Shown: positions 19,240 to 28,663 of the stretch, piece after piece | Position numbering within the stretch: position 1 is the first letter of the stretch | Layout: each line of letters begins with the position of its first letter | DNA from: Loktanella sp. Alg231-35 | GTDB lineage: Bacteria; Pseudomonadota; Alphaproteobacteria; Rhodobacterales; Rhodobacteraceae | DNA: 64,000 nt | Reading direction: 5' to 3' | Assembly (NCBI RefSeq): GCF_900143545.1 | Contig: NZ_FREV01000005.1 | Span: forward strand, 295,463 to 359,462 | Position numbers and translations under genes: made by a program | The notes under the pieces: generated by a model | Database searches by the model: none | Told to the model about the DNA's origin: nothing | What the model saw: only the letters and a program-made list of their open reading frames with translations

Positions 19240-20070
19240 TCAACATCCGTTTTGCCCATGTTTCTCTGCGGCTTTCACCTGATCCCACAAGCCATCCATT
19301 TCGACCAGATCACTCATTGCAGGGGTCTTGTCACGTGCCGCAAGGGCATCTTCCACTGCCTCAAACCGGCGGGTGAATTTGGCGTTGGTGCCACGCAGAG
19401 CTGCTTCGGGATCGATCTCCAGATGCCGGGCCAGATTGGCCACTACAAACAGCAGATCGCCAAATTCCTCTTCGACCTCAACCTGCGACAGCTGATCGCG
19501 TGCTTCGACCAGTTCACCAGCCTCTTCGACAATCTTGTCAATGACATGGGACGTATCAGGCCAGTCAAAGCCAACCCGCGCTGCGCGCTTTTGCAGTTTC
19601 ACAGCGCGGGTCAATGCGGGCAGTCCCGTTGCCACACCGTCAAGCGTGCGGGTCTGGGCCTTGCCTGCACGCTCTGCGGCTTTGATCTTTTCCCAATCGG
19701 CGGTCTGCTGTTGGGCGGATTTGTCGCGGGATTCGCTGCCAAACACATGCGGATGGCGCGCCACCATTTTGTCACTGATCGCTTTGACGACGCTTTCAAA
19801 GGTGAAATGCCCGGCCTCTGCGCCCATTTGAGTATGATAAACGGTCTGGAGCAGCAGATCACCCAACTCACCTTCCAACTCGGTCCAGTCGCTGCGGGCG
19901 ACGGCATCGGCAACCTCATAGGCCTCTTCGATGGTGTAAGGGGCGATGCTGTCAAAATCCTGTTCGATGTCCCAGGGGCAGCCGGTATCGGGATCGCGCA
20001 GGCGGCGCATGATCTCCAGCAGGCGCGGCATCCCGCCATTGGGATCAAGAATCAATGTGTTATCAGCCAT
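19240..20070 (-). CDS. mazG: Nucleoside triphosphate pyrophosphohydrolase
   Basis: A 276-residue MazG with two all-alpha MazG domains. Each has the metal-binding acidic pattern, EEAYEVADAV and EEAGELVEAR, followed by E-x-x-D pairs (GDLL). It cleaves NTPs and dNTPs to NMPs and pyrophosphate, clearing aberrant nucleotides. The CPWDIEQDFDS segment near the N-terminus is typical. The ATG at 20,070 is used; the upstream open frame runs into the divergent amidohydrolase and is accidental. Confidence 0.95.
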   Translation of the reverse strand: MADNTLILDPNGGMPRLLEIMRRLRDPDTGCPWDIEQDFDSIAPYTIEEAYEVADAVARSDWTELEGELGDLLLQTVYHTQMGAEAGHFTFESVVKAISDKMVARHPHVFGSESRDKSAQQQTADWEKIKAAERAGKAQTRTLDGVATGLPALTRAVKLQKRAARVGFDWPDTSHVIDKIVEEAGELVEARDQLSQVEVEEEFGDLLFVVANLARHLEIDPEAALRGTNAKFTRRFEAVEDALAARDKTPAMSDLVEMDGLWDQVKAAEKHGQNGC

Positions 20071-20133
20071 TGCACAGGGCCCCTTGTTACGGTCAACTGC
20101 GAACTTAAGGATAGACAGCCCGGAGCGCCAGAG

Positions 20134-21291
20134 ATGCCCGTCATCAACCGTATCGCCGATTTTGCCCAGGATATGACCGGGTGGCGCAGGCATCTGCATG
20201 CACACCCAGAATTGCAGTTCGACTGCCATCAGACTGCGAAGTTTGTCGTGGCGCGTTTGCGCGAATTTGGCGTGGATGAAATCCACGAAGGGATAGCGAC
20301 CTCTGGTGTGGTGGCCATCCTCAATGGTGCGGCAGAGGGCCCCACAATTGGTCTGCGCGCTGATATGGACGCGCTGCCCATGGATGAGGAAACAGGCCTA
20401 GACTATGCCTCGACTATTCCGGGCAAGATGCATGCGTGCGGGCACGACGGGCATACGACCATGCTGTTGGGTGCGGCGCGTTATCTGGCGGAAACCCGGA
20501 ACTTTGCGGGCCGCGTGGCCTTTATCTTTCAACCCGCCGAAGAAGGCGGCGGCGGCGCACAGGTGATGGTGCAGGAAGGTGTGTTAGACCGGTTTAACAT
20601 CGCAGAGGTCTATGCGCTGCACAGCGCGCCGGGCACGCCGGTGGGCGATTTCTACACCACGTCGGGGCCGATTCTGGCCGCGGTTGATACGTTTCATATC
20701 CATATCACTGGCGAAGGCGGTCACGGAGCATACCCCCATGAAACGGTTGACCCGGTGGTGGCGGCTGTTGGCATGGCCAACGCAATTCAGACGATTGTTA
20801 GCCGCAATCACTTTGCCCAAGACGACTTGGTTGTTTCGGTCACCCAGATCCACACAGGCACCGCCGACAACATCATCCCCGAAAAGGCCTATATCAACGG
20901 CACCGTGCGCACGTTCAAATCCAGAACCCAAGACATGGTGCGTAAACGCCTGACAGATATCGTGGCGGGGCAGGCGGCGGCCTTTGGTGTCAAAGCCAAG
21001 CTGGACTATGACGTGGGCTATCCCGCGACGATCAATGATCCTAAGAAATCCGCGTTTGCGGCCAGTGTGGCAGGCGAGGTTTCCGACAACGTTGACCCGG
21101 ACCGTCAACGCGACATGGGGGCCGAAGATTTCGCTTATATGCTAGAGGAACGCCCCGGCGCATACCTGTTTGTCGGCAACGGTGATACGCCCGGTCTACA
21201 TCATCCGGGTTACGATTTTGATGATAATGCAGCCCCAGCGGGGGCATCGTTTTTTGCCCGGCTTGTCGAACGGGCCTTACCTGTCGGCTAA
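20134..21291 (+). CDS. M20-family amidohydrolase (hippurate hydrolase-like)
   Basis: A 385-residue metal-dependent amidohydrolase of the M20D (HipO/IAA-amino-acid hydrolase) type. Metal ligands sit in HACGHDGH and PAEEGGGG, with RADMDALPM before them. The dimerisation domain carries GEGGHGAYPHETVDP. It hydrolyses N-acyl amino acids; the physiological substrate is unknown. The frame is open for over 400 codons upstream, antisense to mazG and the SDR, but the real start is the ATG at 20,134 (MPVINRIADF), 63 bases from the divergent mazG start. Confidence 0.93.
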   Translation: MPVINRIADFAQDMTGWRRHLHAHPELQFDCHQTAKFVVARLREFGVDEIHEGIATSGVVAILNGAAEGPTIGLRADMDALPMDEETGLDYASTIPGKMHACGHDGHTTMLLGAARYLAETRNFAGRVAFIFQPAEEGGGGAQVMVQEGVLDRFNIAEVYALHSAPGTPVGDFYTTSGPILAAVDTFHIHITGEGGHGAYPHETVDPVVAAVGMANAIQTIVSRNHFAQDDLVVSVTQIHTGTADNIIPEKAYINGTVRTFKSRTQDMVRKRLTDIVAGQAAAFGVKAKLDYDVGYPATINDPKKSAFAASVAGEVSDNVDPDRQRDMGAEDFAYMLEERPGAYLFVGNGDTPGLHHPGYDFDDNAAPAGASFFARLVERALPVG

Positions 21292-21341
21292 GGTTGCCAC
21301 GGCCGCGTGAAGTTTGATTGGACATAGAAAGAGAGGGTCTG

Positions 21342-22310
21342 GTGACACTCGATAAAGCGAAAGAAGCGGTGGATGGGGCCTTTGCGGGCAAGGACCGGCG
21401 TGGGTTGGCATATGAGAACGCCTTTGGTGGGGCCACCTCGTTTTTGCGCCGGACCTATACCAAGGATCTGAGCGGGTTTGATCTGGCCGTCACCGGCGTG
21501 CCTTTTGATCAGGCGGTCACACATCGCCCCGGAACACGGTTTGGACCGCGCGCCATTCGCGAGGCGTCAAGCTTGCAACCCTATGACCCGCCTTATGGTT
21601 GGGATGGCTTTGACCCGCTAAGCGAATTCGCCATTGCTGATTTTGGCGATCTGGCCTTTGACTATGCCGATGTGCCCGGAGTCCCTGCGCTGGTGCAGGC
21701 GCATATCGCAGGAATTTTGGGGCAGGGCTGTCCGGCGATCACCTTGGGTGGTGATCACTTTATCACGCTGCCGATCCTGCGGGCCTATGCTGAAAAATAC
21801 GGGCCGATGTCCGTGGTCCAGTTTGACGCCCATTCCGATCTGTGGCCCGACGATGATATGGCCCGGATCGACCACGGCACCATGATGTATAAGGCAGTGA
21901 AACTTGGGTTGGTGGATGTCACCCGTTCTGTTCAGGTGGGGATTCGCACGGAATGCGCGGACTATCTGGGCATGCCCTACATTGATGCGCGGACATGCCA
22001 CGAGAAGGGCACCGCTTGGGTGACCGGGCAGATTAAGGAGCGGGTGGGCGACCACCCAACCTATGTGACGTTTGATATCGACGCGCTTGATCCCGCCTTT
22101 GCCCCCGGCACCGGAACGCCTGTGTGGGGTGGGTTGGCATCATGGCAAGCAGCGGCGATCCTGCGCGATATGGCAGGCATCAATATGGTGGGTGGCGATA
22201 TCGTTGAGGTGTCGCCGCCTTATGATACAACAGGTGCCACTGCGATTGCTGGTGCGCATGTGGCAATGGAATTGTGCTGTCTGGCACTGTGGAACCGGAG
22301 GGCTAATTGA
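21342..22310 (+). CDS. speB: Agmatinase-family ureohydrolase (copy 1)
   Basis: A 322-residue ureohydrolase that removes urea from agmatine or a related guanidino compound. The manganese ligands are seen in GGDHF, the DAHSD motif, and DIDALDP. The GTG at 21,342 is preferred because GAGAGGG lies just upstream; a TTG at 21,318 is an alternative. Its stop overlaps the start of a small membrane protein by one base. A second, divergent ureohydrolase follows, so the two probably act on different guanidino substrates. The symbol is by family. Confidence 0.9.
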   Translation: MTLDKAKEAVDGAFAGKDRRGLAYENAFGGATSFLRRTYTKDLSGFDLAVTGVPFDQAVTHRPGTRFGPRAIREASSLQPYDPPYGWDGFDPLSEFAIADFGDLAFDYADVPGVPALVQAHIAGILGQGCPAITLGGDHFITLPILRAYAEKYGPMSVVQFDAHSDLWPDDDMARIDHGTMMYKAVKLGLVDVTRSVQVGIRTECADYLGMPYIDARTCHEKGTAWVTGQIKERVGDHPTYVTFDIDALDPAFAPGTGTPVWGGLASWQAAAILRDMAGINMVGGDIVEVSPPYDTTGATAIAGAHVAMELCCLALWNRRAN

Positions 22311-22654
22311 TGCTAAATCGTATCCGCTATTTTGAGCCGGTGGGCCTATTTCTGATTCTTGTGGCTGTCGGTTGGGAAGTGTTCATAGAGGGCACGGTTA
22401 GTGGCGCGGCGATACGGGGTGAGTTTTATGGGGTTAAAGAGCAACTGTACCTTATTTGGTCATCACTCGGCGCTGTTGATGTAGTCGAGTTCCGAGCGGA
22501 AAATAGCGGACCCTTTTTCGATGCTTACCGCTCTGCTGAGAATATTCACGAAGACTTGGCTTGGGCCACAAATGTCAGATTTGCAATTTTTGCGATTGGA
22601 AGCCTGTTGATAGTCGTTGCAAAGATTGTGGAGATAGAGACACACGATGCCTAA
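22310..22654 (+). CDS. Small membrane protein between two ureohydrolases (114 aa)
   Basis: A 114-residue protein with an N-terminal hydrophobic segment (about residues 10-25) and a C-terminal one (about 90-105). No domain is recognised. It overlaps the upstream speB-like stop by one base and the following agmatinase start by 8 bases, so it is translationally coupled to both. Its composition is clearly more AT-rich than the flanking genes, suggesting later insertion into the pair. The function is unknown; membrane association of a guanidino-metabolising unit is speculation. Confidence 0.68.
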   Translation: MLNRIRYFEPVGLFLILVAVGWEVFIEGTVSGAAIRGEFYGVKEQLYLIWSSLGAVDVVEFRAENSGPFFDAYRSAENIHEDLAWATNVRFAIFAIGSLLIVVAKIVEIETHDA

Positions 22655-23588
22655 TCAACCAATCTCCGGCAATGATCTTGCCCGGTTTTCTGGGCCGCAG
22701 AGCTTCATGCGTTTGCCTGAAGTTCCCAATGCGGCGGGCCTTGATGTGGGCTTTATTGGCATTCCGATGGATATCGGCACCTCTTGGCGATCGGGCACAC
22801 GGATGGGGCCGAAGCAGTTGCGCGAACAATCAGCGATGATCCGGCCCTATAATATCCAGACAGGGGCGGCACCCTTTGATGCTTTGCAATGCGCCGACCT
22901 TGGCGATGTGGCAATCAATACGTTTTCCCTGAGTGACAGTATTCGTTTAATTACAGAAACTTACACTTCACACCTCAAGCATGACATCATCCCAATGACG
23001 CTGGGTGGCGACCACACATTGACCTTACCCGTGCTGCGGGCGGTGGCGGCGAAACATGGGCCTGTCGCATTGGTGCATGTGGATGCCCATGCAGATGTGA
23101 ATGACGAGATGTTCGGCGAGCGTGAAACCCACGGCACGGTGTTTCGCCGGGCTTATGAAGAGGGGATCATCACCGCTGACAAGGTGTTTCAGATCGGGTT
23201 GCGTGGCACTGGCTATACGGCAGATGACTTTACCGAAGCCGCAGGATGGGGCTTCAACCAGTATCTTGCCCCGGACCTTTGGCACAAATCACTGACGCCA
23301 TTGGCCGCTGATATCAAAGCCAAGATCGGTGATCAGCCCTGTTACATCACCTATGACATCGACAGTCTTGATCCCGCCTATGCCCCCGGCACTGGTACGC
23401 CGGAAATTGGCGGGCTGACGACACCGCAAGCGATGGAGTTGATCCGGGGTCTGCGCGGGCTGAACATTGTGGGCTGTGATCTGGTGGAGGTCTCACCTCC
23501 CTATGACACGTCCGGCAATACTGCGCTAACGGGTGCCAACCTGATGTTCGAGATGCTCTCAATTCTGCCGGGGGTGCCGTACCGTTAA
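22647..23588 (+). CDS. speB: Agmatinase / guanidino-acid ureohydrolase (copy 2)
   Basis: A 313-residue ureohydrolase with GGDHTLTLP, DAHADVND and DIDSLDPAYAPGTGTP, giving the complete binuclear manganese site. The segments ETHGTVFRRAYEEG and VGCDLVEVSPPYD resemble agmatinase and guanidinobutyrase enzymes of bacteria. It differs greatly from copy 1 at the N-terminus and in loops, so this is not a recent tandem duplication. The start at 22,647 overlaps the small membrane protein gene by 8 bases. The exact substrate is open. Confidence 0.92.
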   Translation: MPNQPISGNDLARFSGPQSFMRLPEVPNAAGLDVGFIGIPMDIGTSWRSGTRMGPKQLREQSAMIRPYNIQTGAAPFDALQCADLGDVAINTFSLSDSIRLITETYTSHLKHDIIPMTLGGDHTLTLPVLRAVAAKHGPVALVHVDAHADVNDEMFGERETHGTVFRRAYEEGIITADKVFQIGLRGTGYTADDFTEAAGWGFNQYLAPDLWHKSLTPLAADIKAKIGDQPCYITYDIDSLDPAYAPGTGTPEIGGLTTPQAMELIRGLRGLNIVGCDLVEVSPPYDTSGNTALTGANLMFEMLSILPGVPYR

Positions 23589-23648
23589 GGTACACATACC
23601 GGACATACCCTTTAAATAAAGCCATGCAGCAACGTGGCAAGGTTCAAC

Positions 23649-24086
23649 ATGATCAATCGCATTTTCCTTATTCTTATCGTGATCACGCTGGGGTTGTGGC
23701 TTTTTGTGCGGTTTGCGCCGCAGACCGTGGCACAGTGGCACCGTCTGCCCAACGTCGAAGGCCCCGGCGACACGTCAACCACAGGTGGCTTTCTCGCCGT
23801 TCGCAAGATGACAGTGCCCCGCCAAGAGGTCCTCGCGGCGCTGGATAGTGTCGCAGGTGCAACGCCACGCACCGATGTGATGGCAGGCAGCATCGCCGAG
23901 GGACTAATCACCTATCAGACGCGGTCAAAGCTGTGGGGGTTTCCTGACCATACCACCATCGGCACGCAGGGAGATTTGCTGATTATTCATGGCCGCTTGC
24001 GTTTTGGCCAGTCTGACTTAGGCGTCAACAAAGCCCGCATTCAGGCGTGGCTCGTAGCACTTGGCCCCTTGACCGAACCGCTGTGA
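23649..24086 (+). CDS. DUF1499 domain-containing membrane-anchored protein
   Basis: A 145-residue protein with one N-terminal transmembrane segment (about residues 4-20) and a C-terminal DUF1499 domain, recognisable by the [17 protein letters not shown] end. The function of this family is unknown. I start at ATG 23,649 with AAGG upstream; a GTG at 23,634 adds five residues. It lies between the agmatinase gene and prfA, whose ATG is 19 bases beyond its stop. Confidence 0.8.
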   Translation: MINRIFLILIVITLGLWLFVRFAPQTVAQWHRLPNVEGPGDTSTTGGFLAVRKMTVPRQEVLAALDSVAGATPRTDVMAGSIAEGLITYQTRSKLWGFPDHTTIGTQGDLLIIHGRLRFGQSDLGVNKARIQAWLVALGPLTEPL

Positions 24087-24105
24087 TCGGCCACAGCCGT
24101 TAACC

Positions 24106-25161
24106 ATGATTGCTCCAGATAAAATAGCACAGTTGATTGATCGGTTTCAGTTTCTGGAAGCGAAAATGGCGGACGGCAGTGTGGGCAGCGATATTGCCAA
24201 GCTAGGTAAAGAGTATGCCGACCTGCGCCCGGTGGTCGAGACTGTCACGGCCTATAAGGCGCTGGTTGATCAGATTGCCGAGGCCGAGGCGATGCTGTCT
24301 GATCCCGAGATGAAAGAACTGGCAGAAGCTGAATTGCCCGGACTGCGGGCACAGGTTGCGGCCTCTGAACATGACGTGCAGCTTGCCTTGCTACCTAAGG
24401 ATGCAGCGGATGGGCGGCCAGCCTTGCTGGAAATCCGCCCCGGTACCGGGGGCGATGAGGCCGGTCTGTTTGCTGCCGATCTGCTGCGCATGTACCAACG
24501 TTACGCTGATGCGCAGGGCTGGCGGTTCGAGATTCTGGAAGAAACCCAAAGCGAATTGGGCGGCATCAAAGAAGTTGTTGCACGCATCGCGGGCGAGGGC
24601 GTCTTTGCCAAGATGAAATACGAAAGCGGCGTACACCGGGTGCAACGCGTGCCGGAAACCGAAAGCGGCGGGCGTATTCATACTTCTGCCGCCACGGTTG
24701 CGGTGCTGCCCGAGGCCGAAGACGTCGATATCGAGATTAATCCAGCCGATATTCGCATTGATACGATGCGCGCGTCAGGGTCCGGTGGGCAGCACGTGAA
24801 CACAACTGATTCCGCCGTGCGTATCCTGCATGAACCCACCGGGATTATCGTTGTCAGTTCCGAAAAATCGCAGCACCGCAACCGCGAGATCGCGATGCAG
24901 GTGCTGAAAACACGCCTGTTTGATCTGGAACGGCAGCGGGTGGATGATGAACGTTCAGCTGATCGCAAGTCTCAGGTGGGGTCGGGGGATCGGTCTGAAC
25001 GCATCCGTACCTATAATTTCCCGCAGGGGCGCATGACGGATCACCGGATTAACCTGACGCTTTATTCTCTGGGGCAGGTGATGCAGGGCGATCTGGAAGA
25101 GGTGGTTGGCGCTTTGCAGGCCGATGCGCAGGCGACGTTGCTGGCAGAGATGGGCGCGTGA
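24106..25161 (+). CDS. prfA: Peptide chain release factor 1
   Basis: A 351-residue RF1 that reads UAA and UAG. The catalytic GGQ is at residues 227-229 (GSGGQHVN). The codon-recognition tripeptide P-x-T appears as P-E-T at about 183-185 in RVPETES, which marks RF1 rather than RF2. The C-terminal [12 protein letters not shown] motif is also standard. Length is normal. Next to prmC, whose product methylates the GGQ glutamine. Confidence 0.97.
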   Translation: MIAPDKIAQLIDRFQFLEAKMADGSVGSDIAKLGKEYADLRPVVETVTAYKALVDQIAEAEAMLSDPEMKELAEAELPGLRAQVAASEHDVQLALLPKDAADGRPALLEIRPGTGGDEAGLFAADLLRMYQRYADAQGWRFEILEETQSELGGIKEVVARIAGEGVFAKMKYESGVHRVQRVPETESGGRIHTSAATVAVLPEAEDVDIEINPADIRIDTMRASGSGGQHVNTTDSAVRILHEPTGIIVVSSEKSQHRNREIAMQVLKTRLFDLERQRVDDERSADRKSQVGSGDRSERIRTYNFPQGRMTDHRINLTLYSLGQVMQGDLEEVVGALQADAQATLLAEMGA

Positions 25162-25164
25162 GTT

Positions 25165-26064
25165 TTGGGTTTTCGAGGCCACGCTAAGAAAACTGTGCAA
25201 AAGGCAATCAGCGACCTTGTTGAATACCTAAAGCAGGAACCCAATGTCGAATTTGGAAACGTGTTCGTACCCAACCCTGCGCGCGAAGCAAGGCTGCTGC
25301 TTGCCCACGCAATGAAGGTTGCGGTCGATAGGCTGACGCTACTTGCCTATGATGAGATCGACGAAGAAACCTTTGATCAGGCGCTCTGCCTCGCCCGGAG
25401 ACGGGCTTTTGGAGAACCCACGAGCCATATTCTTGGCTATCGCGAGTTTTTTGGCAGACGTTTTTCGGTTGATGAAACGGTCCTTGATCCACGCCCTGAA
25501 ACCGAAATGCTTGTGCAAGAGGCGCTGTCAGCTCCTTTCGGAAAGGTGCTTGATTTAGGAACCGGGTCAGGGGCGATCATCGTCACACTGCTCGCAGAAC
25601 GAACCAAAGCAACTGGGATTGCTGGCGATGTATCGGAAACGGCTCTGCTTGTAGCGGCCAAAAATGCAGCGACGCTTGGTGTGACAGCTCGCCTGCATTT
25701 GGAGGTTTCTGATTGGTATGCGGCAATTGGCGGTAAATTTGACCTCATAGTCTCAAACCCCCCCTATATCGCCGTCAATGAAATGGATGGCCTCCAACCC
25801 GAGGTCCGCCTTTATGAACCCCGCGTTGCACTGACAGACGAGGCCGATGGCCTGTCTGCCTATCGCAAGATCACCGCGGGCGCGCCGGAACACCTTAGCG
25901 CTGGTGGGCGTCTGATCGTCGAGATTGGCCCCACGCAAGCGCAGGCGGTCGTCACTATGATGCAAAATGTGGGGCTGACGCAGATTCGCGTGATCCCCGA
26001 CCTTGATGGTCGCGACAGGGTTGTGGTTGGGCAGATGCCCCGAATTCAGGCCATCCCCCGCTGA
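25165..26064 (+). CDS. prmC: Release factor N5-glutamine methyltransferase
   Basis: A SAM-dependent methyltransferase of up to 299 residues that modifies the GGQ glutamine of release factors. The SAM motif LDLGTGSGA is at about 130-138 and the substrate motif NPPY at about 198-201, preceded by REFFGRRF and PRPETE. The start is uncertain: TTG at 25,165 (4 bases after prfA) or GTG at 25,195, and neither has a strong ribosome-binding site. The first half is less GC-rich than prfA. The prfA-prmC pairing is classical. Confidence 0.93.
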   Translation: MGFRGHAKKTVQKAISDLVEYLKQEPNVEFGNVFVPNPAREARLLLAHAMKVAVDRLTLLAYDEIDEETFDQALCLARRRAFGEPTSHILGYREFFGRRFSVDETVLDPRPETEMLVQEALSAPFGKVLDLGTGSGAIIVTLLAERTKATGIAGDVSETALLVAAKNAATLGVTARLHLEVSDWYAAIGGKFDLIVSNPPYIAVNEMDGLQPEVRLYEPRVALTDEADGLSAYRKITAGAPEHLSAGGRLIVEIGPTQAQAVVTMMQNVGLTQIRVIPDLDGRDRVVVGQMPRIQAIPR

Positions 26065-26270
26065 TCAGGCTCAAAAACGCGGTGATTTGGCGATTTGGTC
26101 TTGTTTTGACGCCCCCTGCGTGTTTTATCATGCGTATCGGAAGGGTGAGGCCCGGTTTGGATGTCCCCCCGATCAGTCGCCAAAACATCGCAAGGCCATA
26201 GACAACAGACGCGCGAAACATGCGCGAGAGCGGCCAGCGCAACGACAGCCAAAGGCTTGAAAGCATATCA

Positions 26271-26816
26271 ATGAGATCATCGAAGTCACGGTCGCGGAAT
26301 AAGAACCGCAACAACCGACCCTCGGGCGGCAACATCATCAATCGGGTTTTTGACAGCTCCGGTCCTGATGGCAAAGTGCGCGGCACGCCGCAGCAAATTA
26401 TCGAGAAATACAATCAGCTTCATCGTGACGCCGTTTTGTCGGGCGACCGCGTGGATGCCGAAAACTTTGCGCAACACGCAGAGCACTACACCCGCCTGCT
26501 GGCCGAAGCGCAGCGTGAAGTTGACGCCAAGCGCGAAGAGCAAGAAGAGCAAAACCGCGCACGCCAAGCAGAGCGTGACCGCGAGCGTCAGGAGCGCCTG
26601 AAAGCGCAAGAGGCCGCAGCGAATGATCCTGCCAGCATGGATCAACCGGATAGCGGTCAGGATGCCCGCAGTGATGATCAGGGGTCCGGTCTGGTGGAAA
26701 CACCCGAGGAAAAACCCCAGCGCCCGCGCAGACAACGTGCCCCACGCAAGCCGCGCGCCAACGCTGATGAAGGCAACGCGCCCGATAAAGGCAACACCCC
26801 AGAGGCCGCTGAATAA
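26271..26816 (+). CDS. DUF4167 domain-containing protein
   Basis: A 181-residue protein. The N-terminal ~80 residues are the DUF4167 domain (RVFDSSGPDGKVRGTPQQI then YNQLHRDAVLSGDR). The rest is a highly charged Glu/Arg/Gln-rich helix and a disordered Arg/Pro-rich tail (RPRRQRAPRKPRA), which suggests RNA binding. The gene commonly follows prmC in alphaproteobacteria. The ATG at 26,271 opens MRSSKSRSRN; 17 codons upstream are open but not conserved in type. A strong terminator follows the stop. Confidence 0.85.
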   Translation: MRSSKSRSRNKNRNNRPSGGNIINRVFDSSGPDGKVRGTPQQIIEKYNQLHRDAVLSGDRVDAENFAQHAEHYTRLLAEAQREVDAKREEQEEQNRARQAERDRERQERLKAQEAAANDPASMDQPDSGQDARSDDQGSGLVETPEEKPQRPRRQRAPRKPRANADEGNAPDKGNTPEAAE

Positions 26817-26819
26817 TCA

Positions 26820-26852
26820 CAAAGCCCTTCGATTACGAAGGGCTTTGTTTTT
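26820..26852 (+). terminator. Rho-independent terminator after the prfA-prmC-DUF4167 genes
   Basis: A perfect 12-bp stem (CAAAGCCCTTCG / CGAAGGGCTTTG) with an ATTA loop is followed by TTTTT on the plus strand, 3 bases after the DUF4167 stop codon. It separates this unit from the converging rsmA gene. Confidence 0.95.
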
Positions 26853-26864
26853 GCCTAAGTGGCT

Positions 26865-27704
26865 TTAGCCACCATCAAGGCTACGCGCCAGCGCACAGAA
26901 TGCCTCTAGCCCTACCTGTTCGGCCCGTTCGGTTGGTTTGATCCCCGCACCGGTCAAGTGATCCTCGATATCCGGGCTGACCGATTTCAACGCAGACCGC
27001 AGCATCTTGCGCCTTTGGTTAAAGGCCGCAGCCACGACTTTGTTCAATGTACCCGGATTGGCCGGATAGCGCGGTGCGGGCAGGGCCGTCAGATGCACAA
27101 CGGCAGAATTGACTTTGGGCGGTGGGCTGAAGGCCTCTGGTGGCAGCTCAAGCACAATCCGCGCGTCCGTTCGCCACTGCGCGAGCAGGGCCAGCCGCCC
27201 GTAGGCTTTGCTGCCCGGTTGCGCCACAATCCGTTGCGCGACTTCGCGTTGGAACATCAGCGTCAAGCTGTCCCAGAAAGGTGGCCATGCGGGCGGGGTC
27301 AGCCAGCGCACCAGCAGTTCAGTGCCCACATTGTAGGGCAGATTGGCAGCGATCTTGATCGGGGCTGAAAGGTGTTCAAGCGGGTTCACGTCAAGCGCGT
27401 CACCGTTGATCGTTTGCAGCCGTCCCGGATAAGCGCCCGCAATCTCGGCCAGTGCGGCCATGCAGCGCGGGTCTTTCTCAATCGCCAGCACCCGGCGCGC
27501 GCCCTCTGCCAGCAATCCGCGCGTCAGCCCACCGGGGCCGGGGCCAATCTCAAGCACATCCGCTTGCGTCAGATCTCCGGCCAGGCGCGCGATCTTCGCA
27601 GTCAGGTTCAGATCAAGCAGAAAGTTCTGCCCAAGGGATTTCTTGGCCGCAAGATCATGCGTCGCGATCACCTCGCGTAAGGGGGGCAGGGCGTCGATGC
27701 TCAT
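26865..27704 (-). CDS. rsmA: 16S rRNA (adenine(1518)-N6/adenine(1519)-N6)-dimethyltransferase
   Basis: A 279-residue KsgA-type methyltransferase that dimethylates two adenines near the 3' end of 16S r[14 protein letters not shown] opens the conserved part, [13 protein letters not shown] is the SAM site, and ANLPYNVG is the NLPY catalytic motif. Last gene of the lptF-lptG-lptD-surA-pdxA-rsmA operon; its start overlaps pdxA by 4 bases. Of normal length and complete. Confidence 0.97.
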   Translation of the reverse strand: MSIDALPPLREVIATHDLAAKKSLGQNFLLDLNLTAKIARLAGDLTQADVLEIGPGPGGLTRGLLAEGARRVLAIEKDPRCMAALAEIAGAYPGRLQTINGDALDVNPLEHLSAPIKIAANLPYNVGTELLVRWLTPPAWPPFWDSLTLMFQREVAQRIVAQPGSKAYGRLALLAQWRTDARIVLELPPEAFSPPPKVNSAVVHLTALPAPRYPANPGTLNKVVAAAFNQRRKMLRSALKSVSPDIEDHLTGAGIKPTERAEQVGLEAFCALARSLDGG

Positions 27705-28663
27705 GTGCCCTCGTGCGCATCGGCCATTTGGGCGGCCATGCGGATTGCGGCGATCATCGAGGTGGCATCGGCGATGCCCTTGCCTGCGATATCGAAGGCC
27801 GTGCCGTGATCGGGCGAGGTACGGATGAAAGGCAGGCCAAGCGTGACATTGACCCCGCCAGAGAAATCCAGCGTCTTGATCGGGATCAGTGCCTGATCAT
27901 GGTACATGCAGACTGCCACATCATAGTGCTGGCGCGCACCGGCGTGGAACATCGTGTCCGCTGACAGCGGCCCCGCAATGTCCATACCCTGCGCGCGCAG
28001 GGCGTCCAGAACCGGGCCGATCATCTCGCCTTCTTCGCCGCCCATCTTGCCGTCTTCGCCCGCATGGGGGTTCAGGCCAGCCACAGCGATACGTGGATTT
28101 GCGATGCCAAAATCCCGGCGCAACGCGGCATGGGTGATCAATAGCGTATCGGTCAGCAGGCTGGCCGTGAGCGTATTGGGCACGGCGGCCAGTGGAATAT
28201 GGATCGTGGTCGGGACAACGCGCAAAGCGCGGCACGCCAGCATCATCACAACCTGCGAGGTGCCTGCCAAGGCAGCGAGATATTCAGTATGGCCGGGGTA
28301 GGCAAAATCAGCCCCATCAATCAGCGCGGCCTTGTGAATGGGGGCGGTGCAAAGCGCCCGAGCGGCCCCAGCACGGACCAGATCAACCCCGTCGCGGATG
28401 GCGTCGATGACCCCTTGAGCATGCAAGGGGTTGGGTGTGCCTGCCACGGCGGGCGCGCCAAAATCGCGTGCCAGCACGGTCAGTTTGGCAAGGTGAATAT
28501 CGCTGGGATCCACTGCCTGATGCACAGGTGTGCCATCGGGCAGGTGGCGCGGGTCGCCGATCCACAACAGCGGGATTTCGGATTTGAGCGCTGCCCATGC
28601 GGCGACAGCAATTTCAGGCCCGATCCCTGCCGGTTCACCGCAGCTGATCGCAATCGGTTTCAT
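27701..28663 (-). CDS. pdxA: 4-hydroxythreonine-4-phosphate dehydrogenase
   Basis: A 320-residue metal-dependent dehydrogenase of the pyridoxal-5'-phosphate pathway. The start [18 protein letters not shown] and the segments [10 protein letters not shown] and [13 protein letters not shown], carrying metal-ligand histidines, are diagnostic. The end [18 protein letters not shown] is also conserved. It overlaps rsmA by 4 bases and surA by 1 base. Position between surA and rsmA is the widely conserved proteobacterial order. Confidence 0.97.
   Translation of the reverse strand: MKPIAISCGEPAGIGPEIAVAAWAALKSEIPLLWIGDPRHLPDGTPVHQAVDPSDIHLAKLTVLARDFGAPAVAGTPNPLHAQGVIDAIRDGVDLVRAGAARALCTAPIHKAALIDGADFAYPGHTEYLAALAGTSQVVMMLACRALRVVPTTIHIPLAAVPNTLTASLLTDTLLITHAALRRDFGIANPRIAVAGLNPHAGEDGKMGGEEGEMIGPVLDALRAQGMDIAGPLSADTMFHAGARQHYDVAVCMYHDQALIPIKTLDFSGGVNVTLGLPFIRTSPDHGTAFDIAGKGIADATSMIAAIRMAAQMADAHEGT

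Noticed and set aside
18886..20133. Apparent 416-codon N-terminal extension of the M20 amidohydrolase
   Set aside because: It is antisense to mazG and the SDR gene; the amidohydrolase family begins at MPVINRIADF (20,134).
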